DNA of 37,377 nucleotides from Schizochytrium sp. CCTCC M209059 (GCA_000818945.1 KN805438.1:48206-85582); one strand, 5' to 3'; counted from the first letter of the stretch, positions 1 through 10,621 are shown. The notes: generated from the sequence alone by a model not told the origin. A program made the numbers and translations.

Positions 1-887
1 CGCGCCACTGGGCCGGCCGCCCTCCGCGCGCCACTGGCGCCGCGCGCGCCGTACGCCCTCAGCGCGCGACCCCGCAGCGCGGCCCCGCGGCCCGCGGTCG
101 AGGGGAAGCTGCGGGGGGCCTTACCGCGCGCCGTTTGGAGGGCGCCACTGCTTGACGCAAGCCCGTGCGTTAGAGGCGCGTGAGGCGCACGGGGTCAGAG
201 GAGCGAAGCGGGGGAACGAGGACACGGGGGAGAGGAGACGAAGGGGGGAGGCATCACTGGAGTGCGGAGGGGGCAGTGTGATAAGGGGGAAAGGCGGAGA
301 GAACTGGACACGGAGGGGCGAGTGTGCACGGTGGGAGATTCTAGAAGGAGGATTACGATGTATAGTTTCGAGGAACTAGTTTTGGACGCTGGGACAGGGA
401 GGAAAGAAAGAAATGGGACGAAAGTTTGATTTATTATGGTTTGGACCTGACAGTGGGTGTGACCTAGCCTAGGCCTAGACTTGTGCTTCGAGTGCCGCCC
501 GTGCTGACGATGGTTTGTGCACGATTGTTTGTCACTGTCTATCAGTCGCCACGAATGCATGAACTAGATGTCATCGATGTAGGTGTCTTTGATGTAGGGG
601 GAGGGGAGATGTGTTACGATTCTACCAACACCCGAAGAGGAGAAAACCATGGCGAGAGCTGTGAATGTAATAATGAGGAACAGATCACTTTGAAGACATC
701 CAAATGAAGTCAGCAAAAAAGCTGACGGGTGCGAAAGGGCGCCCACGTACAATCCAAATAAGCATCGTGAAGCCAAAGCAAGCAAGCAAGCAAACAAGCA
801 AACAAGCAAGCCCGTATTTGCTGATTTCTTTCCTTTACTTGGGACTACTTTTTGATGTTGTTGAGAAAGTGCCATGCCACCTTTTTC
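1..887. other. Intergenic left edge, no gene recognised
   Basis: The first 180 bases are very GC-rich and contain imperfect copies of a CGCGCCACTG-like word. The remainder is mixed-composition DNA. Short open frames here are low-complexity and resemble no protein family I know. A tetranucleotide AAGC/AAAC tract lies at about 776-812, downstream of the minus-strand nucleoporin gene. I see no RNA gene. Confidence 0.6.
776..812. repeat. AAGC/AAAC microsatellite
   Basis: A run of tetranucleotide units, mostly AAGC with some AAAC, sits about 75 bases past the stop codon of the minus-strand nucleoporin gene. Related AAGC/GCTT-type repeats occur at several other gene boundaries in this window. Confidence 0.85.
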
Positions 888-3650
888 TCAGCGCAGCTGG
901 AATGTGGCGATCAAATGAGCGATGTGCGGGGCGGACTCCGGGATCGCATTAAAGAAACTTTGGTAGGCCTCGAACTGCCTGCGAATCTGCGGAGCGCGAT
1001 CTGGCTGCGTCCCCGCGAGACGCTGGAGGGCCTCGAGAGCCTGGTGGAAGATTTGCGTAAAGACATCAAGCACAGCCTCGTCCAGCGTAGCGTACTCCTT
1101 CTTGCAGCGCTCCACCTTGTCCGGCGAAGTAGGCAAAACAGGCTCCACACGCTGGAGCGCGCGCTCCCAGCGCTGATTGTCAATGTCCTCCGTAAAGTGT
1201 AAAAAGTTGAGCAGGATCTTAAAGGTACGGTTAGCCGCCCCCGCGGCCGAATCCTGCATCGCCAGCGAAGTGTCAATGCGGTCCCGCAGCAAGTGGTCCG
1301 CCCGCATCAACAACTCCTCGCGATCACGGTGCGGAGGCCGGATGCACTGCACGAGCTGACGGTTGAAAATCGCCAGCGCACGATCCTGCGCTGCGCCGCT
1401 CTCCAAGTACAGCTGCACGGCCTCAGACAGGTGGCCCTGGTCCTCGGCCATGCGACCCGCGCGAAGAAGCGCCGATCGCGTCAACTGATCCAACTCCGGG
1501 CTGATAAGCTTTCGGACCTCGTCGAGACGGTTCACGTGCACGAGAAAAATGCGAGCGATGCCGTCCGCAACTGCGGAGCAGCTTGTCGACGACTGCGCAC
1601 GGAAAGCGCGAGAAAAGTACAGGAGCGCATCGCCTGGCTGATCGCGCACAAAGCGCGGCTTCGTGTACTCCATAATGAGTTTGCCGAGAAGAGCATCTGC
1701 CTCCGCCTCGACCTCAGCATCGGTCCTGTCCTCGCTAGGTCGCGGCGGGCCAGCAAGAATCCCGCGCTGCTGCAGCGCGAGCGCGATGTGCACCGCGTCA
1801 TTGAGCGAGGTCCGAGCTCCGCCCTGGGACCCACTCGTCGATCGTTTGGCCAGAAAGTCAATCGCGGCCAAGGGGTTTTGCGCCATGATCAGCAGTCGCG
1901 CGTAGAGCTGGAAATCGTTGCCTCCGGCAAAATGCGCCGCGCCGTTTCGCTCGAGCGTGTTTTGCAAACTGGCAAGGGCACGTTCCTGCAGACTCACCTT
2001 GCGTGTAGCTTGAAGCACGCGAAGGACACTCAGTTTAAGCCACATAAAGTCTTGCACGGTGGCGTTCACCACGCGATCCAAAAGACGGTCGCTCGGCTTG
2101 CCTGCCAGCAAAATGTACAACACGGCCCGCTTCCAAGACGAGCTGTGCTGCAGTTTTGCTGCATCTCCCGAACCAGCGCCGCTGGAACTTCCGCCGCGCA
2201 CGCTCGATCCCGCGGAACTACGCATGACGAGCGAAAAGGGTCCACTGCTGTTGCCATTGCTGCTCTTGCTGGCGCCACTGGTGCTGCTGCTATTCGCGCC
2301 GCTGCCGGCCACGCCAGAGCCGTCGTTACTGCTAGATCCGGCCTCGTCCGAAGAGCCCTTGCCTTCGCCAGGGCCATCACCGCTCTCGTCGTCGCCTCCG
2401 ATGAGCACTGCGAGATCCGCGAGCTTCTGGGCTGCCTGTTCGGGCGCCAAGGCAAGCGTTTGCAATGCATCTGCCATGGCGACCTCAAAGTCGTCGAGTT
2501 TGCTCTGTTTCTTGAGTTCCGCAGCTTCGGCAGCAGCCTCATCCCAACTGCCGACGCGCAAGCAGTAGTACACAACAGCCCACGGAGGAAGGCCATGCAT
2601 TGTCGGTTTCGACGCGCCCCAGTGGCCCCCCACGCCGCTCAATGAAGAAGGCGCTGAGCTCGACTGTATCTCTGAGCCCTGGGCCAGGGCAGCACCGAGA
2701 CCGCCAGCGCCAAGCAGAGGCTTTTCGCGTACGCGCTCGAGCCAGCTCTTGATGACCTTGCGCACCGAAGGATCCGCGCCGCCCTCCTGGCCGCTTCGCA
2801 CCTTGTGCGCATAGTATTGTTGCTCCAAAAATTGCAAAGAGCCCTTGAGCCAACCCTCCTTTGTAGCCTCCTGTTGGGTGATCTGACCCACGAGGTCCCA
2901 GGTAGACTGGCACCATGGTTCCCGCGGCAGTTCGCGAAACTCTCGCGCAAGGTCGCCATCTCCCCTGCGCAACTTTTCCAGGTATTGGTACACCTCGGTG
3001 CGATCGCTGCCATCGTACAGATAATCCGATGGTGCAATGTCCTGGGTTGACGAGAATGCAGTGCTGCCCACCGATGCGCGGACTTCTGGTCGAAGAATGC
3101 TAACATCGGTATCGAGCTTGTTCGATTCCGAGCGCCGCAAATCGGCCATGATCTGTCGCTTTTCCTCTTCCCATTCGTCTTCCATCAAGCACAAGCTCTT
3201 GTGCTCGCTGGTGCTCATGGTCGTCACAAGAGCTTCGTGGATGCTCGACGCGAAGACTTGAATGTGGTGATCAAAGACTTCTTCCTCTTGGCCCTGAGCG
3301 CTCGCGCGGGGCACAATCTGGTGCAAATCGCGCTCCAATTTTTCTGCATCAAAATTGAACTGTCCAAGCAGACGTTGACCGCGGCTTGCGAGAAAGTCCT
3401 TTTTGCCCGCGCGGTCGCCGTCACCGCCACCGACGCCCTCGTCTGTTACCATGAACATGTTTGCCTCGCTACGGCCGCTATAGTCGTCTTCCATCAAAGA
3501 GCGTCGCAAACTAGCCGTGGCATTCTCGAGCTGACCAGGTCCGCGCTGGAGATTCGGAATACCTTCGGTGCCTACAGGAATTTCTGATACCAGCTCATCG
3601 TTCTTTTCGAGCATGGCCTTCCATTTTTCCAACGACGATTGCGACCGCAT
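888..3650 (-). CDS. NUP93: Nucleoporin NUP93/Nic96 homologue
   Basis: This is a 920-residue single-exon protein that matches the NUP93/Nic96 family, the linker nucleoporin of the inner ring of the nuclear pore. The N-terminus (residues about 8-50) resembles the NUP93 amphipathic start, with a WKAMLEKNDEL-type helix followed by a TEGIPNLQ segment and a LENATASLRR helix. The hallmark PPWAVVYYCLRVGSWDEA segment lies at about residues 355-375 and matches the family's W-x-x-[IV]-YYCLR signature. Downstream helices such as DFMWLKLSVLRV and FQLYARLLIMAQNPLAAIDFL also fit the family. A Ser/Gly/Asn/Asp-rich segment of about 80 residues (about 417-500) interrupts the helical region and probably explains the greater length than the roughly 820 residues of human NUP93. 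The start is the first ATG of the frame and agrees with the family N-terminus. Function is inferred from homology. Confidence 0.9.
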   Translation of the reverse strand: MRSQSSLEKWKAMLEKNDELVSEIPVGTEGIPNLQRGPGQLENATASLRRSLMEDDYSGRSEANMFMVTDEGVGGGDGDRAGKKDFLASRGQRLLGQFNFDAEKLERDLHQIVPRASAQGQEEEVFDHHIQVFASSIHEALVTTMSTSEHKSLCLMEDEWEEEKRQIMADLRRSESNKLDTDVSILRPEVRASVGSTAFSSTQDIAPSDYLYDGSDRTEVYQYLEKLRRGDGDLAREFRELPREPWCQSTWDLVGQITQQEATKEGWLKGSLQFLEQQYYAHKVRSGQEGGADPSVRKVIKSWLERVREKPLLGAGGLGAALAQGSEIQSSSAPSSLSGVGGHWGASKPTMHGLPPWAVVYYCLRVGSWDEAAAEAAELKKQSKLDDFEVAMADALQTLALAPEQAAQKLADLAVLIGGDDESGDGPGEGKGSSDEAGSSSNDGSGVAGSGANSSSTSGASKSSNGNSSGPFSLVMRSSAGSSVRGGSSSGAGSGDAAKLQHSSSWKRAVLYILLAGKPSDRLLDRVVNATVQDFMWLKLSVLRVLQATRKVSLQERALASLQNTLERNGAAHFAGGNDFQLYARLLIMAQNPLAAIDFLAKRSTSGSQGGARTSLNDAVHIALALQQRGILAGPPRPSEDRTDAEVEAEADALLGKLIMEYTKPRFVRDQPGDALLYFSRAFRAQSSTSCSAVADGIARIFLVHVNRLDEVRKLISPELDQLTRSALLRAGRMAEDQGHLSEAVQLYLESGAAQDRALAIFNRQLVQCIRPPHRDREELLMRADHLLRDRIDTSLAMQDSAAGAANRTFKILLNFLHFTEDIDNQRWERALQRVEPVLPTSPDKVERCKKEYATLDEAVLDVFTQIFHQALEALQRLAGTQPDRAPQIRRQFEAYQSFFNAIPESAPHIAHLIATFQLR

Positions 3651-5022
3651 CGTTGATGAGAATTGATGATGCTTTTCGGGGGCTTTGACCGCTCCGTAAC
3701 GACTTCAACTTGGGCTGCCGCCAAAGCTTTTCTTGTTTCCCGTTTTGGCGAGTTTCGATGTCGCCCTCGCAAAGCGTGCAGGCCGTCTGAAACAGCTCGC
3801 GATGTGTCGCACGCAACGTAGCAAGACTCGCCAACGCCTTGCGCTCAGGACTCTGCGCAGAAAGCCCCAAAAGGGGCGCGGGCTCGCTTGCGTCGAGCGA
3901 GCGGTTGTTGCCCTGTCGAGCCGCGACTCGTCTCGATCCAAGTGTCTCTTCCAGACCAGCTCCCGCGCCGCACCGCTCGGCGTGCGCGGCAAAGGCCTCC
4001 TCCGTGCCGTGCCGCCGTCGCCGCCGCCGCTCCCGCCGCGCCCAAGGTCACCGCGCCCGCCAACGCGAGCGAAGCGAAGAAAGCAAGCTGGTGTTGGTGG
4101 TGGTTTGCTTCGGCCACTGGCCTCGTCGATCTTTTGCCGGCCCTTGCGGCGCGCATTGTCCACTTTCTCCGCTCTTTGCGCCACTACGTGACCGCCTGGA
4201 TACTGTAGACAATCGCTGCAGCAAGGCAACAAAGGGTGCGCAACCGCATAATTTATAACCGACGTAGGAAAGCCATTTTTGAAACCGCAAAAATCGAGGA
4301 TTTCAACAAAAAAAAAAAAAGTTAGGAGACCGTTGAAGGCCGAGTCATCTGCGTCTGAGTTATCGCAGTAGAGATCCGGGTCCCGAAGCTCGTCTGTGAC
4401 GATGAGCTGGGGTTTGAGAGACAGCCTTGTAAAAACACTGCGTGCAAGAACAGCGCCAATGTGAGCCAAGCTTTGAGCGGTGCGAGAACGAAGGCTGGTT
4501 TCCGCGTGCAGTCTTTGGTTTTACAAAAATGTGACACGAACTCGAGCTTTCTTGGCTTGGCCAAGAATTGAAAAAGGACCTCGAAGAAAGAAAAAAAAAA
4601 AGAAGAAGAAGAAACGGAACATCGACTTGCACTCATTATAGACAGGCTGCGTCACGTTTCTGCATTCATTCATCGTGAGTACACCTCTTTTTTGTTTGTT
4701 TGTCTCAACTGACCGCGAGGCAGCGCGGGACATTGATTATTGTTGCCCCAGTGGTACATGCCGGCGAGCAGGACAGCGAGGACGCCTCGCCTCGCGCCTC
4801 GCTCTCTCACTCACTTAATATACACTCATTCACTTGCTCTCACTTTCCGAACCAAGCCTCGAACGAAAAGAAAAGAAAAAAAAAGAAACAGTACAAAGAC
4901 GGTCGCGCGCTCGGCTCACGGCCCCGCGTTGCGGCCTTCGCGACGCGAGGCCACGCACACCAAGGTCGCAAGGGCGAGCGGCGAACGTGCAGGGCGACGA
5001 GAGCAACGGCCGTGCTTGCGAA

Positions 5023-5054
<32 letters not shown>

Positions 5055-5058
5055 AACC
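3651..5058. other. Divergent intergenic region (NUP93 / kinesin)
   Basis: This 1.4 kb stretch separates two divergently transcribed genes and should contain both promoters and 5' UTRs. It is GC-rich between about 3770 and 4150. It then has A-rich tracts (a run of 12 A at about 4309-4320, purine tracts at about 4589-4615 and 4862-4890) and an AT-rich patch at about 4245-4258. Overlapping open frames on both strands in the GC-rich part are low-complexity and I do not regard them as genes. Confidence 0.6.
5023..5055 (+). repeat. (GCT)10 trinucleotide tract next to start codon
   Basis: Ten perfect GCT units followed by GCA end three bases before the ATG at 5059. The tract is in frame with the kinesin CDS, and no in-frame ATG precedes it in the open frame, so it is predicted to lie in the 5' UTR rather than to encode poly-Ala. 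Confidence 0.9.
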
Positions 5059-8000
5059 ATGGGCGCCTCGGCGTCGGTGAGTGCCAGCAGCGTCGCGGAA
5101 AGGGTGGACCGCTCGTATACAGAAATACGCCAAGAGGCGGAAACGGGCAACGATGTTCAGGAGCTGGCAAGGGTTACCTGCGAGGAAAGCGTTGAGCCTC
5201 TCGAAGAAGGTCTGCACGAACTCGCGGCGCGCAAAGATCATGCAACACTACAGCGCATCATTGACGAAATCGTTTACATCGCTCAGCAAGCGGGGTTCGA
5301 GTCAGAGGCACATGCCTCGGTTCTCAACGTTGCCGCTGGCGTGTGTCTCTGCAGCGTGGATGAATCCCTACGAAATCGCTCCAATGACCTCTTGGTCGAC
5401 TGCTTTAACTACGTTAGCACGGAGCAGTTCCCTCGGCAATATGCATATCTGCTCATGCTCTATTATGCGTTTCGAATGGATCAGGGCGACAATTACGAGG
5501 CTGGATGGGCACGCGACACGCTCTGGGGACTGCTGGAGAGCAATCAGCAACGCAACGACAACAAACACTTTAGCCTTAAGAAGCTCCGCTACAGATTGCA
5601 GAATCTTGCAGTTGTACACCGTCAACAGGAAGCGTCTCGCGGAGCGGAGCTCTTTCACATGCTCGAGCAAGATCTCCTTGGTGCAGAGTCGCCTGAAGAT
5701 GACTCGGCCTCTCTCGCACAGAGCATGTCAACACCTGCAATGCATGGCACTGAACCGCTCTCGACCCGGAGTGCAACCATGCGAACCGCCAGCTTTGCTT
5801 CGCTAGAAAACACGCCAAAGTCCGTGGCTTCGACACCGCAACACGGTGACACAAGGGCAGTCACCTTTTCGTTCGACGACACGGCTGCTGCAGGGTCTGG
5901 TGACCAAGGTATGTGGGATGATGCCTCGAGCACGAGCACGTGGCACCGCTCAGACTCTGGCTGGTCTGAGGGAAATCGCAGCCAAGACTCTGACAGCCCC
6001 GAGATGCTCGAGCTGCAACGCGTACTCTTCGACATGGCACTGAGTTGTTTCGATAGCATGGACGAGGATACCCTCGTGGATGCCACTCGGGAGACCCTCG
6101 ACAGCTGCTCCCACGCCCAACTCATTGATACGTTGACGCGCTGCAACGACCAAGGTGACACGCTCTTGCTCGCCGCCTGTCGTGTTCAGAACGCCGCGGT
6201 CGCCAAAATCCTCTTGGAATCGGCACGAAGAGTACGCAAGACACTCGACCTCACGCCGCAGCTCCTGGGTGCCCGCAATGCCATTGGACTCACGCCGCTG
6301 CACGTGGCCGTTCATTCGAACCACGCCTCGTACGACGTGGCCGAGGTCCTTCTTTCGTATGGTGGAGCTGCCATCTGCTTTGCGACAGATCGCGCCGGAT
6401 GCACTCCCCTGCACTATGCCGCGGCCACAGGGGAACCGCGCATTGTGGCCAATCTCCTCGTTCACGGGGCGTCGCCGCTCCACAAGGACCGCCAGGGCTA
6501 CCTTGCCGTGGACTACTGCGACCCGTCCAATACCGAAGTCTTCAACATGCTGTACTCTGCCGCCAAGGATAGCAATACGTCGGAGAATGACGAAAGCGAG
6601 CCCACGCAAGTCCGTGCTGCGGAGGATGAGCTGCTCAACAGCGAGAATGCCTGGGAGCGCCGGGTCGATGCGGCGAGCAAGCGCGTCTACTTTTACAATC
6701 GCACCTCGGGGGAGGTTTCCTTTGGAGAGAATCCAGACGCGACGTCGAATGGCGGAAGCCTCTCCGACGAGGCTCTTCTCGACATGTTTACTAACTTGGC
6801 GTGGCGCTGCGGTCTCCAGGGTATGATGCGCAAGCGCAAATCACAAGCGACACAATTTGCTATCACTCAGGCGCGCGCCAAACTCTGTCTTATCGAAAAG
6901 GGCGAAGCTGCGCAGGAGTCCCTGCGCCGTGTGATCGACCTGAAAGACCGCTCGCTCGAAGAGCTGCAACGCGAGCTTGAGGGCGCAACGCAGGATAAAG
7001 TGATGACTCAGGAGCGTCTTGAGCAGCTCTTGAACGACCTTGCCGAGGAGCGCGCCAAGCGCCAGGCCGAGAACATTATCGTCTACACGGAGGAAATGGT
7101 TAATTCGCTCGCCGAACGTCTCGAGGAGGGCCAGGACCAGCGCGAAAATCTCACACTGCAGCTCGCTAGCGCCGATTCTGACCTCGAGACGCTTCGCACG
7201 CGCGAGCAAGAGGAAGGAGGGCTTACGGACGACGAGCGCGCGCGCAAAGCCAAGCTCGAAAAGATTAGGCCAAGCATCGCTGCCAAACTAAAGCAGAACG
7301 CATCGCAAATGAGCCATCTGGCCCAAGAGCTTTCGCGTGCATCGGCGTCCAAAACTTTGGCCGAGACCACAATTACGCGCATTCGAGATCTCCTCATCAA
7401 GGAGGAGGAACTGCGGGCCCAGGCTTTGGCCAGGGCTGCTCAACTCGAGGAGCAAAACCGCCTCATGCGCAAGGCGAACGCCGCCTTGGCAGAGGAGAAA
7501 CAAGCCATGGAGAGCAAGCTTGCTGAAGAGCGCCGCCACCTTCAAGAAGCTGAGGCGCAGCGTCAGCAACAACATGAACTCTTGGCATCAGCGGAAAATC
7601 AACTTTCGGATCTTCAAAGCGCCCTGAGCGCCGAGCAAAGGGAACGCAACGCTGCCAAGGCAGAGCTCGATCGCATTCGAAAGGAAATGCAGGATCTCTC
7701 TGCAGAGCGACGCCACGACGCCGAGACTCTTCAGCAGCAGGAGGCCGCCGCGTTGAAAAGACTACAAGACAGTGAGAACGAGGCTGAGAACCTGAAAACC
7801 CGCCTCGATGACGCCCAAAAGGCCAAGGACGACGCTCTTGCTCGGCTCGAGGCTCTCCAGCAAAAACTGGAGGAAGAGAGACAGTACCGCGCCAAGGCGA
7901 AAAAGGCGCTCGATGGCATGTCAAAAAGGCTCAACAACGCAAACCAGGAGCTTTCGTTGCTCAACAAGCACTTGGAAAACGAACAGAAACAGCGCGAGCG

Positions 8001-10524
8001 TGCTGCCAACGAGCTTGCAAGCGTCCAGGCCGAGATGGATCGTCTGCGCGCAAGCCATGCGATGAACATGAATCAGAGCGAGGAGCAGGCCAAGCGTGCT
8101 GCGGAACAGTCTGCTGCTCTGGCAAAGCGCGAGCAGCAGCTTGCCTCGGACCTTGCCGCCTATGAATCTGACATTGCTAAGCTGAATCGCGAGCTGATGA
8201 TGGCCAACTTTAAGAGCTCCGAGGCTGCGGAGGAACTTGAAAAGTACAAGCGGAATTTGGAAGAGGAAAGGAAGAAGCGCGTTCAGGCCAAGCTGCAACT
8301 TGGCAGCGTCAATGCCAAATTGGAGCACCTACAGGATGAGCGCAAACAAGAGGAGCAAAAGTGGCGCCAAGAGCTCTCCGAGACCCAGCAGGCTCGCGCT
8401 CATCTCGACTCTGAGCGACAGCGTCTTGAGCGGGAACTGGACCGAGAGCGTGCCGAACGCGAGGCTCGCGAAAAGGCCATCGAGGAAGCGCGAGAAGCAG
8501 CTCTCGCCCAGGAGGCAGAATTGCGTCAAGAAGCGGAACGCGCCGCGGCGGCATCAAAGGCCACTGCAGAGGCGAAAGATGCCGCCGAACAGGAGATGGA
8601 AGTCCTACGGGCCCGTCTCGAGCAGGCGAGGCTCGAATCGGAGGCTCGTGACGCTGAGCTGCGCGAGCTCCGGGAAAAGGATGCAGAGAAACTCCAGCAA
8701 GAAAAGGAGTACCTGTTGAAGCGGCTTCGTCAAGAGCAAAATTGGCGCCAAGAGGCGATTGACCAGCTTGCTGACACGAACGAAAAGCTCAACGAGGAGC
8801 GACGGCTTCGCAAGCAGCAACTTGACGATGAAGTCAATACGCTGCAAGACAAACTGCGTGCAGAAGCCGCGGAGAAGGCACGGCATCAAGAGGAGCTCGA
8901 TCGAGTCATGCATGACATGCAGAGTCTTCGCGCGCAACGGGACCAGGAGGCTGATCAGACGGCCGAAGAGGCTGCCAAAGCCGAGGAGCTCGCGCAAAAG
9001 GAGGCCGACCTTCAGGCGAAGATGCGCGAGATGGAAGAGCACATGGCACGTCTCGAGCGTGAGCGCGGACAGCTGTACAATGAATTTGTCGAGGAGCAAG
9101 CCTTGCGAAAGCAGTACTTTAACGAAATCGAGGACCTCAAGGGTCGCATTCGGGTGTTTTGCCGGGTGCGACCCATGAGCGATTCGGAAAAAGAGCGCAA
9201 ATGCGTCTCTACCATTAAGGTACTGGACGACATGCACGTCCGACTCCAGCACGTCGAAGAAAAAGCTCCGAACGGGCTACCTCGTCGAAAGAAGCCAGAC
9301 ATTGAGTTCGCCTTTGATGCTTGTTTTGGACCCGAAAAAACCCAGCATGAGGTCTTTGCAGATGTCAAAAGACTTGTTCAGGTCGCAATTGACGGGTACA
9401 ATGTTTGTGTCTTTGCGTATGGGCAGACGGGGTCGGGGAAGACCTTTACGCTGATGGGCTCTGCGGCAAACATGAAGAACCCCTCTCCCCGCGACGCAGA
9501 GGAGAAAAAGAGCGCGGGCGAGGACGCTGGCAACGACGTTCCTACGGCCGCGCTGGACGTCGGAGCCGGCGTTGCCACGCGTTCAATTCATGAGCTTTTC
9601 CGCCTCATGGATCGTGATAGTGCGCGCTTTCGCTTTGAGGTCTCCATGTATGTCATTGAGCTCTACAAGGAAGACATGGTGGATCTTTTACACGAATTCA
9701 GCGAGGAGGAGCTCAAGAATTCGATTGAGCCCCCCAAACCGCCGCCTCTTAGTGTTCACCTTGACCCCCAAGGCATTGTCGATGTCGAAAACATCACCAA
9801 GCTGCCCGTGTCTTCTGCACAAGAGACGATGCAAGGTTTGCACAAGGCGTTCCAGAAGCGCAAGGTCACTGCTACGAAGATGAACTCGCAGTCGAGCCGC
9901 TCGCATCTTGTGTGCAGCTTGCTCATCAAGAGCACAGCTGTGGCATCGGGCGTTGTGACGAACGGCAAGCTCACTCTTGTGGATCTGGCGGGCAGCGAGC
10001 GCGCCTCCAAGACGGGCGCCACAGGCGACACGCTCAAGGAGGCGCAGGCGATCAACAAATCGCTCTTGGCCCTCGGAGACGTAATTCAGGCGCTCACCAC
10101 CAATGCAAAACATGTTCCGTATCGCAATCATCCGCTCACGCAGCTCATGAGCGATTCCATTGGCGGCAACGCCAAGACATTGATGTTTGTCAACGTGAGT
10201 CCCGCGGACTACAACCTCACCGAGACCAAGGAGTCCTTGCGTTGGGCAGCTCGTGCCAAGCAAGTGACAAACAATTCTTCGAAAAACACGGAGACCGCTC
10301 AGGTTCGCGCTCTCAAGGAGCAGCTCGAGCGTCTCAAACGCGCTCAAGGCACCCTCAGTCCTTTGCCGGAGGACGCTCCGGCGTCGGCCACCAGCAAGAA
10401 TACGAGTCGTAAACCTTCTGCTCGAGGGCCCATGGAGTCCTTGCGTGACCTTCAGCCTCCGCCAACGAGCCACGCGGCAACACGCCAACGGCTTCGACGT
10501 CAAGCCCCTCCTCCACGCAAGTAA
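5059..10524 (+). CDS. Kinesin-14 (KCBP-like motor) with ankyrin repeats and a WW-like segment
   Basis: The product is 1821 residues. ATG 5059 is the first in-frame ATG and has a strong context (ACCATGG). In order: a helical N-terminal region (about 1-220), a Ser-rich linker, three to four ankyrin repeats (about 366-500; GLTPLHVAV, GCTPLHYAA), a WW-like segment (about 530-562; AWERRVDAASKRVYFYNR) whose second Trp is replaced by Phe, a long coiled coil (about 610-1360), and a C-terminal motor (about 1363-1738). The motor has the P-loop GQTGSGKT (about 1455), switch I NSQSSRSH and switch II LVDLAGSE. The neck EQALRKQYFNEIEDLKGRI resembles the kinesin-14 neck of plant KCBP, so minus-end-directed microtubule movement is expected by family. 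No MyTH4-FERM tail is visible. MGASAS at the N-terminus fits the N-myristoylation pattern. The end may be altered by an intron at 10521. Confidence 0.9.
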   Translation: MGASASVSASSVAERVDRSYTEIRQEAETGNDVQELARVTCEESVEPLEEGLHELAARKDHATLQRIIDEIVYIAQQAGFESEAHASVLNVAAGVCLCSVDESLRNRSNDLLVDCFNYVSTEQFPRQYAYLLMLYYAFRMDQGDNYEAGWARDTLWGLLESNQQRNDNKHFSLKKLRYRLQNLAVVHRQQEASRGAELFHMLEQDLLGAESPEDDSASLAQSMSTPAMHGTEPLSTRSATMRTASFASLENTPKSVASTPQHGDTRAVTFSFDDTAAAGSGDQGMWDDASSTSTWHRSDSGWSEGNRSQDSDSPEMLELQRVLFDMALSCFDSMDEDTLVDATRETLDSCSHAQLIDTLTRCNDQGDTLLLAACRVQNAAVAKILLESARRVRKTLDLTPQLLGARNAIGLTPLHVAVHSNHASYDVAEVLLSYGGAAICFATDRAGCTPLHYAAATGEPRIVANLLVHGASPLHKDRQGYLAVDYCDPSNTEVFNMLYSAAKDSNTSENDESEPTQVRAAEDELLNSENAWERRVDAASKRVYFYNRTSGEVSFGENPDATSNGGSLSDEALLDMFTNLAWRCGLQGMMRKRKSQATQFAITQARAKLCLIEKGEAAQESLRRVIDLKDRSLEELQRELEGATQDKVMTQERLEQLLNDLAEERAKRQAENIIVYTEEMVNSLAERLEEGQDQRENLTLQLASADSDLETLRTREQEEGGLTDDERARKAKLEKIRPSIAAKLKQNASQMSHLAQELSRASASKTLAETTITRIRDLLIKEEELRAQALARAAQLEEQNRLMRKANAALAEEKQAMESKLAEERRHLQEAEAQRQQQHELLASAENQLSDLQSALSAEQRERNAAKAELDRIRKEMQDLSAERRHDAETLQQQEAAALKRLQDSENEAENLKTRLDDAQKAKDDALARLEALQQKLEEERQYRAKAKKALDGMSKRLNNANQELSLLNKHLENEQKQRERAANELASVQAEMDRLRASHAMNMNQSEEQAKRAAEQSAALAKREQQLASDLAAYESDIAKLNRELMMANFKSSEAAEELEKYKRNLEEERKKRVQAKLQLGSVNAKLEHLQDERKQEEQKWRQELSETQQARAHLDSERQRLERELDRERAEREAREKAIEEAREAALAQEAELRQEAERAAAASKATAEAKDAAEQEMEVLRARLEQARLESEARDAELRELREKDAEKLQQEKEYLLKRLRQEQNWRQEAIDQLADTNEKLNEERRLRKQQLDDEVNTLQDKLRAEAAEKARHQEELDRVMHDMQSLRAQRDQEADQTAEEAAKAEELAQKEADLQAKMREMEEHMARLERERGQLYNEFVEEQALRKQYFNEIEDLKGRIRVFCRVRPMSDSEKERKCVSTIKVLDDMHVRLQHVEEKAPNGLPRRKKPDIEFAFDACFGPEKTQHEVFADVKRLVQVAIDGYNVCVFAYGQTGSGKTFTLMGSAANMKNPSPRDAEEKKSAGEDAGNDVPTAALDVGAGVATRSIHELFRLMDRDSARFRFEVSMYVIELYKEDMVDLLHEFSEEELKNSIEPPKPPPLSVHLDPQGIVDVENITKLPVSSAQETMQGLHKAFQKRKVTATKMNSQSSRSHLVCSLLIKSTAVASGVVTNGKLTLVDLAGSERASKTGATGDTLKEAQAINKSLLALGDVIQALTTNAKHVPYRNHPLTQLMSDSIGGNAKTLMFVNVSPADYNLTETKESLRWAARAKQVTNNSSKNTETAQVRALKEQLERLKRAQGTLSPLPEDAPASATSKNTSRKPSARGPMESLRDLQPPPTSHAATRQRLRRQAPPPRK

Positions 10525-10621
10525 GTAAGTGCACGCTCTTTTCTCTCGGAGAAAACAAAAATACAAACTTTCGAACACTCTTTGTCCTTTGCATTGATAA
10601 AACCCACTTATCGATTTGCAG
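10521..10621 (+). other. Candidate intron at the 3' end of the kinesin gene
   Basis: A strong donor, GTAAGTAAGT, overlaps the unspliced stop codon, and an acceptor ATTTGCAG ends at 10621. Splicing would remove 101 bases, replace the terminal Lys-stop with Asn and add 28 further residues rich in Ser and Thr, ending at TGA 10707-10709. The donor has the same GTAAGT as the well-supported intron at 12567-12642. Whether it is used cannot be told from sequence alone. Confidence 0.55.

Noticed and set aside
3705..4469. 254-codon minus-strand open frame upstream of NUP93
   Set aside because: Composition is Arg/Pro/Ala-rich, several other frames are equally open there, and the NUP93 start at 3650 matches the family N-terminus without it.
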